Of a DNA stretch of 37,218 nucleotides, positions 8,957 to 16,849 are shown piece by piece. The DNA is taken from assembly GCA_003427395.1 (NCBI GenBank), contig BFEA01000094.1, positions 2,299,453 through 2,336,670 of the forward strand, written 5' to 3'. Under the pieces are notes generated by a model. The model saw nothing but the letters and a program-made list of their open reading frames with translations, had not been told where the DNA came from and did not search any database. The position numbers and the translations under genes were made by a program. The DNA comes from Chara braunii (taxonomy: Eukaryota > Streptophyta > Charophyceae > Charales > Characeae). Position 1 is the stretch's first letter. Every line of letters starts with the position of its first letter.

Positions 8957-11059
8957 TTAGTAATTCATTCCGAACGAGGATCGAAGAGTGTGGTAGACTT
9001 CCTCCGCCGCGCATCTGAACGGCTGGTATCGTTCAGGGTTCCTTAGTACCCTCCTCACCATCCCCCAGCATCTTTTCTCATTGAACCCATTCCGGCTCAT
9101 TTTGTCCACAATCTTTCTAATATCCTGTGCGGCTTTGGTGGGATTCGATGAGACAATGAGCACAGCTGCTACATGTCCAAGGATGATTGATAGCGACTGC
9201 TTGATTGGTCTGTTAGACTCAAACCTGATGTACCTGCTCACTTTCAATCCCATTTCTTCCACCTTATCAAACTTCTCCGTGTTGTACGCGCCCTTCGTTG
9301 ACTCGATTCTCAGTTTAAGATTCAGGAATGTGCCAGTTTGGTCATCGATGTTCTGTTCCTTAATCTCGATGAATTCAGAGGGGTACAGCCAAATAGGGTC
9401 ATGCTTATAGAGGGGCGACCCTCCATAAGAAACTCATGAATGCTGGCGTTATTGATGGCATTCAAATCATCCTTGTACCTGAATGTATGTGAAAATAGTG
9501 CGACTACGTGTTTGTTCCCAGTTTTCAGCAGTCTCATCATGCATTCAAATTCATATCGAAAAAAGTACAAGTTGCACCAGATCGGAGAACAAGGCAGCCC
9601 CATCGGGATGTCGTTGCTCTGTCTCCAGATTCTCCCTCCAAATTGAATATAGTTCCTGCTTGCCAGCCATTGGTTCATTTCAATGAGCTGTTTTAGTTCA
9701 ATTGTTCTATCATCCAGTTTTTGGACATCTGAGTTCGTCCACCCGTACTTAGTTCTGCCATCATTCGTTGTGGTAATCCGGATGTATTTATCCCCTTCTG
9801 TTTTCAATCTGTATGCAAAACCCTTTCTGATTGCAAACGAGAGTGCAGAGATCAACCCATGCTTCGAGTCATCCGTCGGGATTGTCTCAAAGCATCGGCT
9901 AATGTCCGCTGAGAAGTACGTGAAGATCGTTCCTGGTAGGTTTAAAACATATTCATTGATGGAGTCTATGGGCCACCATAGGTTTGCATCGATCCCGTGT
10001 AGATCCTTTATCGTTCGGGTCATTTCCTTATAGTATTTTTGGATCTCTCCACTGACCAATTTCAAAGCACCAGCACACAAGGAAGGAATAGGGGAGAACA
10101 CACATCGGTTGGCATTAGTAATCCATCTTATTTTTGTGGCTTTTGAAGTTAGCCATGAGGTATGGGACCTTATTCGGCCCCAGAGGGTAACCTGATGTAT
10201 TGTCATTGCTTATAGTTTTAATTGTCTCCTCCGGCTTATGCTCAAGTTTCTCGAAATCAGGTCCAAATAGTCTCCCGAATGCTAGCTGCCTTACAAGATC
10301 CTTACATATGATCACTGGGGTATTCGCAGCTTTATCCATGCTGGCAACAAAAAAAATCCTGGTGATATACGATATCTCATGCAAGAGGTAATGCTCACTG
10401 AGGTCAATGACTCCTGCCTCACTGTGCCTCCTTTTGTATTCCACAAACCTACTAAAGCGGTACTGCTTGATACCAACCCTACCCCTGCACAAGTCTTCCT
10501 CCTGGAGCTCATAATCCTTGCTATATAGTGCCATTATTCCATCGAAACTTTTCAAGATTTCCTTCACCGCTACCTCGATCTCTAATCTAGTGGCGGGAAT
10601 ATGGTTGAGGCCAAAGTGCAGGATCGCTCTGAGTTGGGGTAGCCAGGAGATAGTGTAATCCGTGGTGATCACGTGATGCCCAGGGGTATCCCCAATCCTC
10701 CCAGATTCAAGCAGTCCCTTAGTAGCTGGATTAGTAAACCGAGTATACCTACTGCTACAGGGACAGCCACCCTTGCTACCCTCCCATTGGTCCAGATCGA
10801 AGTCCCGAAAGACCTCCGCGGGTTTGTAAAGTACCCCGGAGATTGGTTCATTGTAGGTCCAGCCGAGGGTGACAGTCTCCATCCATTCAGCAAAGAGTCG
10901 TCCAATAACAGCCGTCATCAACGAAATGATCAATGCTCTGGCTGAGACCGCCTCCATCAGTCTACTCACATATCTCATGTGCACAAACTTTCTCCGTGGC
11001 TCATCCTCCCCCTTGTACCACTTCCGTCTACTTGAGGGTCCAATCTCGATTCGACCCAT
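8957..11059 (-). pseudogene. Penelope/TERT-like reverse transcriptase, two frameshifts
   Basis: About 700 codons in three overlapping frames. N-terminal part (11059 to about 10120): FGLNHIP (10615-10595), the family box DKAANTPVIICK (10336-10301) and VPYLMANFKSHK (10168-10133). A frameshift near 10120 leads into the palm: motif A FSADISRCFETIP (catalytic Asp at 9906-9904), motif B PMGLPCSPIWCNLYF (from 9606) and motif C RYKDDL (about 9480-9463). A second frameshift near 9405-9430 leads into the fingers-to-thumb segment, with FLNLKLRI and IRKIVDKMSRNGF, ending at 8957. Lys in the catalytic box (YKDD) is unusual. ATG at 11059 is preceded by a polypyrimidine tract and GCAG, a likely 3' splice site. 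No GIY-YIG domain recognised. Both shifts could be real decay or assembly error. Confidence 0.8.
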
Positions 11060-11060
11060 G

Positions 11061-11466
11061 CGTCCCTGCAATCAAGGTGAAGAAAGCAAAAGAAAGCAAA
11101 AAGAAAGCAAACAAAAGTAAGCAAAAGCAAGCAAAAGAAGGGGGAATGAAAAAAGTATAAAATGAGACATGTGTTGTTTATGTCAATCCGTACTCCTATC
11201 TGTCCTAGGGGCTCTATCAGCAGTGCAATGTGCGCACGGGCTTCCATATACAGGGAGAGAGAAAAAAAGGGGGGAAAAAAGGAGAGGAGGTCGAGGAGAC
11301 GGAAGAAAGGAGGGGGAAGCATGGTGGAGGGGGCAGGGAAGAAGAGGCTGCGTAGGGAAGAGATTGCGTGTATTAGTTCATTTAGGAGGGATGGTCTCCC
11401 TGTCTTCCCCTCCCCGCCTGTTTNCGTTGGCCAGGCGGCTCTGCTGCAGTATGCTATCTCCACCGA
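11061..11466 (-). other. possible intron between ORF D and the RT
   Basis: On the minus strand a long pyrimidine tract (about 11160-11080) ends in CACCTTGATTGCAG at 11067, seven bases before the RT ATG. That is a good eukaryotic 3' splice site with a plausible branch region. A convincing 5' donor was not located; it may lie further upstream. The spacer also has purine-rich runs at 11250-11345 and one ambiguous base at 11424. Confidence 0.45.
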
Positions 11467-12117
11467 TTAATCCGTCGCGCTTCCTCCCGCTGTTCCACCA
11501 TCGTTCCGAGTAGTCGTGGTACCCCCACCAGTTATCGCCAGTGTTCCATCCGTGCCTGGTGCATCTGGTTCCGGCTCCGCGTACAGGGCATCTCCGATCT
11601 TCACAATCCTCCCCCAGAAGTCCGATCCAAGGCCAAATAGCCCGCCGAATCCATAAAAGCAGTTGCCTCCAGAATCTCCGCCATAGTCCAGCGTAGCAGC
11701 TATTGATGAAGCTACGTCCTTCATGGTTGCTCTCACCACCGGCCAGAGCAGCCCAATCTGCTTTCCGGGGAATGCCCCCTCCCCAGAAACTCCCCTCAGC
11801 CTCATCTCACAATTAATCGTTCCTTCCTCCGATCGGGTGCCAAATCCCCTTATCTCCCCCACCGCCACTCCTTCACACTCCACCGTAAGCAAGACCCTAG
11901 CGATAGTCGTGATTTGTGGCATCACAGTCAGGATGTCCGCCATAGCGATGTTGTCGATGGGTATAGCAGGTTGCCCGGAGCTCCTCTGGGCTTCCCAGAT
12001 GTTAGGCTTGGCAATCTTGATCATGGTGGGACCCGCTGGCGGCCAGGGCAGGAAAATATCCGGATCAAGCTCCACTCTGAGCACCTCCGGAATACGTCGT
12101 CCCATCTCCAGCGCCAT
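11467..12117 (-). CDS. ORF D, 216-aa protein of unknown function
   Basis: Real ATG at 12117 in a good initiation context (ACC before, G after), with an in-frame TAG shortly upstream fixing the start. The body (residues about 1-180) is rich in beta-branched and small residues with few charges, e.g. VLRVELDPDIFLPWPPAGP near the start and FYGFGGLFGLGSDFWG near 155-170. The tail is Gly/Thr/Ser-rich and disordered. No signal peptide, coiled coil or membrane helix stands out. I do not recognise the family; a beta-rich structural or capsid-like protein is only a guess. It lies between ORF C and the RT on the same strand and is uninterrupted, unlike the RT. Confidence 0.55.
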   Translation of the reverse strand: MALEMGRRIPEVLRVELDPDIFLPWPPAGPTMIKIAKPNIWEAQRSSGQPAIPIDNIAMADILTVMPQITTIARVLLTVECEGVAVGEIRGFGTRSEEGTINCEMRLRGVSGEGAFPGKQIGLLWPVVRATMKDVASSIAATLDYGGDSGGNCFYGFGGLFGLGSDFWGRIVKIGDALYAEPEPDAPGTDGTLAITGGGTTTTRNDGGTAGGSATD

Positions 12118-12211
12118 GGTACCAAAGGAGTGGATCAGCTAATCTCGTGCCTGGCTCCAACCGGACGGGCACAGTCACTCCAGCTCTCTCAATCCGCTGT
12201 AGCGCCCCGCT

Positions 12212-12466
12212 TCAGACCTGCATGCATGTGTAAGTACCATCATCCAGGGTGACGATATAGCAAAGTGCTAACGCAAGGGCAAAGAGAGAGTGGAGGATAC
12301 TGGCCAATAGCCGGTTCTGTCTCCTCAGCTCCGCGATTTTCTCCTCCAGATGGCGCATCTGTAGGTCACCTGTTAGTGCATCTGCGAGAAGGAGCGCCCT
12401 GTGATTGTGCCAAAGGCTTCTAAAGTCGTTCATGACTGCTTCGTGGTTGGTGCCCAATCTCCTCAT
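12212..12466 (-). CDS. ORF C, 84-aa coiled-coil plus membrane-helix protein
   Basis: Starts at ATG 12466. Residues about 35-57 (LQMRHLEEKIAELRRQNRLL) form a clear heptad coiled coil. It is followed directly by a hydrophobic stretch ILHSLFALALALCYIV long enough to cross a membrane, then a short tail. The N-terminal part contains HNHRALLLADALTG, resembling ORF B (HNLERNPGLMTADALAG), so the two seem related. Its ATG overlaps the stop of the upstream frame (12672-12463) as ATGA, so it could be reached by reinitiation, splicing or a lost frame. Function unknown. Confidence 0.5.
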   Translation of the reverse strand: MRRLGTNHEAVMNDFRSLWHNHRALLLADALTGDLQMRHLEEKIAELRRQNRLLASILHSLFALALALCYIVTLDDGTYTCMQV

Positions 12467-12672
12467 GATGAGATTGGTCCATAATCGTGGCGCTGAGTCC
12501 GGTTGATCAAAGCCAACCGTTCCTCCCTATCGTTGCGCAGGATGGTGATGATGACCCGGTTGCTTCTCTCAATAAGGATGTCATAGGCGTTGCGCAATTC
12601 CCTTTGCGATGCGGCCAGGCGGCAAGCATGTCTCCAGATTGCTTCCGCGGTGATGTCCCTATTACCTGCTAT
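12463..12672 (-). CDS. ORF C', putative exon related to ORFs B and C
   Basis: An open frame of 69 codons, without ATG, begins exactly after a textbook 3' splice site (CCCCCTGCCCTACAG ending at 12673). It ends in TGA overlapping the ATG of ORF C. The peptide is helical and charged, with SQRELRNAYDILIERSNRVI and ILRNDREERLALIN. The pattern R-EL--A-----I--R------L-N--R---L matches ORF B around SWRELAKASVTFIWMREMML and VLHNLERNPGLMTADAL. Together with ORF C it may be one protein made of repeated helical units. No known domain recognised. Confidence 0.45.
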   Translation of the reverse strand: MAGNRDITAEAIWRHACRLAASQRELRNAYDILIERSNRVIITILRNDREERLALINRTQRHDYGPISS

Positions 12673-12803
12673 CTGTAGGGCAGGGGGAGCGTGGAGGAGG
12701 GGTCGGAGGGAGGAGGGGGAGCGAGAAGGAGGAAGAAGGGGGGATGAGTGGAAGGGAGGTGGGTGGGACGGATCCAGTTATAAGTCTGCCAGTGCGCGTA
12801 TTA

Positions 12804-13338
12804 CATATATATCGTCACAAACAGAACTGCCCGGTAAAACCGTAGGCAGAGAGAGAGAAGAGGACAACAAACGAGGGGCTGTGACAAACTGTTTCGTCGG
12901 AGTTTCACCGACTCATCAGGAGGCTGAACCCTCAACAGTCTGCAGAATCCCCTCACTGATTACACTGTAAATGATAATCTACCTTAACCAAAATCAAAGT
13001 AGACTATCACTCACCCACACCAGATGGAAAACTCTACAGACTGTCGGTTCACACCCCATCACAAGCCAGCAAAACATCCACNAAACAAAGAAAGGTCTGT
13101 CACAGCCAAAAAATACACTCCAGACACGCCGCTGGCACTAGAGGCACAGCATGGCCGCCTAGTAACGGCCCCGACCACTGCCGCTCGACCTGACCGAAAA
13201 AAACCGTAGCAGGAAGCTAGCGAAGTCGTAGTATATATCGTCACTAACAGAACTGCCCGGTAAAACCGTAGGCAGAGAGAGAGAAGAGGACAACAAACGA
13301 GGGGCTGTGACAAACTGTTTCGTCGGAGTTTCACCGAC
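12804..13338 (-). mobile_element. dimeric small hammerhead element, 426-bp period
   Basis: A block of about 109 bp (12804-12912) is repeated at 13230-13338, an offset of 426. Both copies contain a strong hairpin, CTGCC-CGGT-AAA-ACCG-TA-GGCAG (12827-12849 and 13253-13275), then a GA-run and the 3' half of a hammerhead. Only the 12.9-kb copy has the complete ribozyme; the other breaks off into an AT microsatellite after the stem II strand. A dimer with a hammerhead per monomer resembles plant retrozymes, non-autonomous retroelements with type III hammerheads, but I found no primer-binding site. It lies between ORF B and ORF C'. Confidence 0.55.
12884..12943 (-). ncRNA. type III hammerhead ribozyme
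   Basis: Minus-strand RNA: stem III is about 9 bp (12943-12935 with 12892-12884, two G-U pairs). Cleavage triplet GUU has position 17 at base 12934. Stem I is a closed hairpin, GAGG-GUUCAG-CCUC (12933-12920). CUGAUGA lies at 12919-12913. Stem II is GUCGG/CCGAC with a UGAAACU loop (12912-12896), then GAA at 12895-12893. All conserved core bases are present. Predicted cleavage is between 12934 and 12933. Its topology differs from the type I copies in the pseudo-LTRs, so it is of separate origin. Confidence 0.85.
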
Positions 13339-13460
13339 ATATATATATATACACCCATATCCGCTTCCGCATACGTATTCGTGCATGCATAATCGCACAC
13401 CCATATATGTGCGTGTATGTGTTTTACAATGCAGAGACTGTGTCCACGTGTATATATATA
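13339..13460. repeat. AT/GTAT-rich simple sequence
   Basis: ATATAT runs at 13339-13350 and 13450-13465 with GTGTAT-rich DNA between. The first run cuts off the second copy of the small hammerhead element. Confidence 0.7.
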
Positions 13461-13601
13461 TATATACATCAGAGCGCCTAAGTGAAACAAAAAGTCTAAA
13501 CTCATTCCCAGTCTATGCGTACATATCCCTGTACATGCATGAGTGTCTGTGCCCACATCATCAGTGTGTATACAGAGGCGGGGCAGCGGTTATCCGATTC
13601 C

Positions 13602-14126
13602 CTAGCACATATTCTTACGCTTCCTGGAGGCGCCACCCGCACTCGTGGTGCCATCAGGGTGACCATCAGTCACAGCTGTGGAGTGCTGGCTGCTGGTCAC
13701 GCTCGCTGGGCTTGAAGAAGAAGCAGCAGCAGCTCCCAGGGGAGTGGCTGCTATTCTGAATGAATTCAAGAGGGTCTGCTGCCGGGGTGACATCGGGCAG
13801 ACCTTGTTTCTCACACCAATGGGCGACCTGTTTTTCTTCTTCTTCGGGTTTGGTATCTCCGGGGCGGGGAGCCTCGGGGTGATCCATGTAGGAAGGATCA
13901 GGTTGGCCAAGATCCTGGGGCAGGCATGTATTTTGAAGGTGCTGCCTGCAAGAGCGTCAGCTGTCATGAGCCCAGGATTGCGCTCAAGATTGTGCAACAC
14001 TGTGAGCATCATCTCCCTCATCCAGATGAATGTAACAGAGGCTTTAGCTAATTCCCTCCAGGAGGTACGTAAGTGGTGGAGGAGGAACGCAATCCTGACT
14101 CGGTTCGATCCCGCCTCTGGTTTCAC
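13602..14126 (-). CDS. ORF B, ~174-aa protein, helical N-term and basic disordered C-term
   Basis: The frame opens at GTG 14126 just after an in-frame stop. The first in-frame ATG is near residue 36, so the true start or 5' exon is unclear. Residues about 15-75 are helical and share the L-N--R-L--ADAL-G pattern with ORFs C' and C. A lysine run within PNPKKKKNRSP (about residues 92-102) and a terminal RKRKNMC look like nuclear-localisation or RNA-binding patches. A Ser/Ala/Thr-rich disordered tail fills the rest. It lies in the same frame as ORF A, separated by two in-frame stops, so A and B could be one interrupted protein. Function unknown. Confidence 0.45.
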   Translation of the reverse strand: MKPEAGSNRVRIAFLLHHLRTSWRELAKASVTFIWMREMMLTVLHNLERNPGLMTADALAGSTFKIHACPRILANLILPTWITPRLPAPEIPNPKKKKNRSPIGVRNKVCPMSPRQQTLLNSFRIAATPLGAAAASSSSPASVTSSQHSTAVTDGHPDGTTSAGGASRKRKNMC

Positions 14127-14159
14127 GATCTCCGGTTACGCCATCAGGTACCAAATCGC

Positions 14160-15224
14160 TTAATCAAACCAGATAGGTCCACCATTGCAGGTGCGGGAAT
14201 TCCTGTATCCGCATCTGCACTTGAGGTATGGGCGGCTCGCATTCCATACTCTGCGGAGGTTCCTCAGATCCAGGCTAAGGGATGATGGGATCATCTTCTG
14301 CATAACCACTGGGTTAGCAAACACACATTTGGTAGGGTCGAGCACACTTAGGGTGGGGAAGGTGAGTTTGCCACCGAAGTGTGGGGTAGCGTTAGCATAG
14401 TCCAGCGTTCCTGCCAGTGCCTTCCTTCGACATTCCTCGACTTCGTTCTTCGACATGTCAGCTAGGAATTTCCAACCTTTGACGTTGATCGGAGCCAGGT
14501 TATTAAACCCATTCCCCACCCATCCCCTATCCTGTTGTTGCCCCATCATACTCTCAAGCCACTGCGCAGAGCCAATGGGGACGAATCTGTTACTCCTGTT
14601 CCGGCTTGCTCCCTGCCCAACTCCTCCCGATGGAGGCGAGGGCAGGGGCTGGTTATCCAGGAGCTGCCTGAGTTCCTCCTCCTCCTCCCGCATTATCCCC
14701 ATAAGTGCCCGATCATACCCATCGTTTTCAGCCTTTTCCTCTTCTACCTCAGGATCCTTCCCGACCTCCCAAATCTTCTTGAGGGTCTCCTCCAATCTAG
14801 TGGTCCTCCCCAGTATCCCTTCCCTTTCCTTTGCCAGGTTCGCCTTCTTCTCCTCCGCTTTGGCTATGTGGCCACCCAGGATGAGGTCGACGCGGTGCCT
14901 TTCGTGCTCGTAGGACCAGGCAAGGTCAGCCCAGTCATGGAAGAGGAAGGTTTCTGTGATGAGAGGGAATAGGCCCTCCGTGACTTTTTGGCCAACCAAG
15001 GTTGTCACCGAAGGCTGGATGACATTAATCAGGGATTGGGTAGGTTTCGAGTACGGTCGTAACTCCGCAAGGAACGGATTCCTATCAACGGTCTCAGCCC
15101 ACCACCAGCCGGCCACGTTCCTATCATGTTGGGGTTCCTGCTCAGGATTAAGCCCAGAAGGTAAATCGTATCCAAGGGGGGAGGAGGATCAGGGAAGGGA
15201 GAGACGGGGAAGGGGTTCGATCAT
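14160..15224 (-). pseudogene. ORF A, coiled-coil protein, ~318 codons plus interrupted N-terminus
   Basis: The long uninterrupted frame runs 15116-14160. In the same frame an ATG at 15224 gives 11 codons and then a TGA (15191-15189), so the N-terminus is either broken or made by splicing. From 15116: residues about 85-150 are a strongly charged coiled coil (AEEKKANLAKEREGILGR, then REEEEELRQLL). A Pro/Gly/Ser-rich linker follows. The C-terminal half ends in a basic segment with KCRCGYRNSRTC, four cysteines that could hold a metal. A coiled coil followed by a basic Cys region recalls ORF1/Gag-like RNA-binding proteins of retroelements, but no family is recognised. It is the first long ORF after the leader. 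Confidence 0.5.
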
Positions 15225-15227
15225 GGT

Positions 15228-15329
15228 TTAGCATACGGTAGTGGTATGTGTTTTCATCATGAAGAACATGTAGACCCAAGCCATCACAACAACAAGCACA
15301 AGTGCGGTAAGTACGTCATTCCCGATGCA
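15228..15329 (-). other. possible short membrane peptide or exon
   Basis: A 33-codon open stretch after an in-frame TGA encodes DVLTALVLVVVMAWVYMFFM followed by a short polar tail and a stop. The hydrophobic run is long and clean enough for a membrane helix. An internal ATG exists inside the helix only. Its stop is four bases before the ATG of ORF A. It could be chance, an exon or a small protein. Confidence 0.25.
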
Positions 15330-15899
15330 TCAATAGGCCAAATTCCGAGTCGATCCGGTGGTCTTACTACAGTAGTTCATGTTGGTCTGATCCGGCTCCG
15401 TGCCGCAGCCATGGGAGTCAACCCATTGGCAATAGCTAGAGGGGTGAGCCTCCATGCGTGCGTCCTGTATATTCCCATGACGTGTCCGTCATGCACTCCA
15501 CCTACACGGTGGTACGCCAGGGTCCGGTCATATCCCAACGATACCGTTCCATAGCCACTCAAATCGATGTACCTTAATGCGGAATTGACAGGATGGTTGC
15601 AGTGTCCACACAAACTTATTTCTTCGAAGCAATTATAATATAAAAGCCCGTAAATATATGTGTCAGAATGCAGTATTAATGAAAGGATCAAAGGTAATCA
15701 CTACATATCTCTGGTTCATGATAAGAAAGGAAAAATCAGCGTGGGCAGGGTACGATCGAACATAAAGGGCCAAGCGGGAGGCGCTTGCATGATCAATCAG
15801 GGTACGAGGAGGAGGCGTACAGGGTTCTTCGAATACTCCAGGTTCAATTGAAAGCAAGGGGGACAGTGGAGAACGGGAAGATTTATATCCAAAATCGGG

Positions 15900-16365
15900 G
15901 TCGGAAATATTCAGTAGTATACATCGTCCAAGGATATACGGGCACGGGGGGTACGATCATTAACAAGGAAATCATCACACCTCCATAGATCAGGTCAATC
16001 AGGGGAGATTCGATCGGGTAATGGTATACGTACAAAAGGTCAATCCAGGGCGCGTTTTGTCTCCAATTTGGGTGGGAGGGAGGGGAACGGAAAAAACGAA
16101 TTTCATTACAGCGAGAATATTCTGTAGTATACCGCGTCCAGGGACACTAAAGACAAGGTTCAATCGAACTTCTTCAGGAAGGGGTATGGGCACGGGGGGG
16201 TACGATCATTAACAAGGAAATCATCACACCTCCATAGATCAGGTCAATCAGGGGAGATTCGATCGGGTTATGGTATACGTACAAAAGGTCAATCCAGGGC
16301 GCATTCTGTCTCCAATTTGGGTGGGAGGGAGGGGAACGGAAAAAACGAATTTCATTACAGCGAGA
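15900..16365. repeat. internal tandem duplication in right pseudo-LTR
   Basis: A block of roughly 250 bp ending in CATTACAGCGAGAA occurs twice here but once in the left copy (about 6740-6995). The first unit lacks about 45 bp (the CACTAAAGACAAGGTTC part) present in the second. This accounts for most of the shift in offset between the pseudo-LTRs (9162 at their left edge, 9372 further in). Confidence 0.8.
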
Positions 16366-16433
16366 AGATCCCACTCAATTGAATCCAAAAGTATCCAAAA
16401 GTTTCACCAAAATGATTCTCAAGAGAAACAACT

Positions 16434-16538
16434 ATTCTCAGCATTTTAGCCAAAATACTTGGAATAATAATACCACTTTTACTAGGAGTTGCTTTTTTAG
16501 TACTAGCTGAACGTAAAGTAATGGCTTCTATGCAGCGT
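16434..16538 (+). pseudogene. nad1: mitochondrial nad1 N-terminal fragment (right copy)
   Basis: The same 105 bp as at 7062-7166, offset by 9372. It was carried by duplication of the pseudo-LTR and not by a second mitochondrial transfer. No start codon and no remainder of the gene. Confidence 0.85.
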
Positions 16539-16800
16539 AGTAGACGAGAACTGATTCAATCAACACAGATGAAAAAAGGAATTCCCACTAAAATGAGAAG
16601 ATATCATTGAACCGAATCCAAACATATTCCATAGTTTACCAAGATGATTGTAAAAAACCACAATCCCTAATATCAATCGGATGAACCGATGCCCAATCCA
16701 CGGGCTTCGAGATTAGGCTAGGCAGAACGTCTGGGAATAATAACGATGGGAGCTCGGTCGAACTTCATGGAAGGAATAACGCCGCAGGAGGGGTGTGGCT

Positions 16801-16849
16801 CCCCTAAAAGCTTTTTCGTCGTTGCCACTCAACCGGCTCATCAGAGGGG
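16801..16849 (-). ncRNA. type I hammerhead ribozyme in right pseudo-LTR
   Basis: Identical to the copy at 7429-7477. Predicted cleavage lies between 16806 and 16805. Together the two sites would release a 9372-nt RNA running from the 5' leader with nad1 antisense sequence through all ORFs to the RT thumb and 3' region. Confidence 0.8.

Larger units (their letters stand above)
6300..9284 (-). repeat. left (3') pseudo-LTR of the large retroelement
   Basis: Homology with 15462-18613 starts at GTCCTGTATATTCCC and ends at CTTCTCCGTGTTG. In minus-strand order it holds the RT thumb and stop, a long hairpin, a GT microsatellite, a type I hammerhead, an antisense nad1 fragment and unassigned sequence. 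From about 6800 to 8470 the two copies look identical, including their ambiguous bases; outside that part they differ by scattered changes and indels. Confidence 0.9.

Noticed and set aside
13300-13338. A second type III hammerhead at 13.3 kb
   Set aside because: It has the stem III strand and stem II but the sequence breaks into an AT microsatellite before the CUGAUGA core, so it is only a half copy.
13555-13575. CTGATGA on the minus strand near 13.56 kb as a hammerhead core
   Set aside because: No GAAA within range and no stems.
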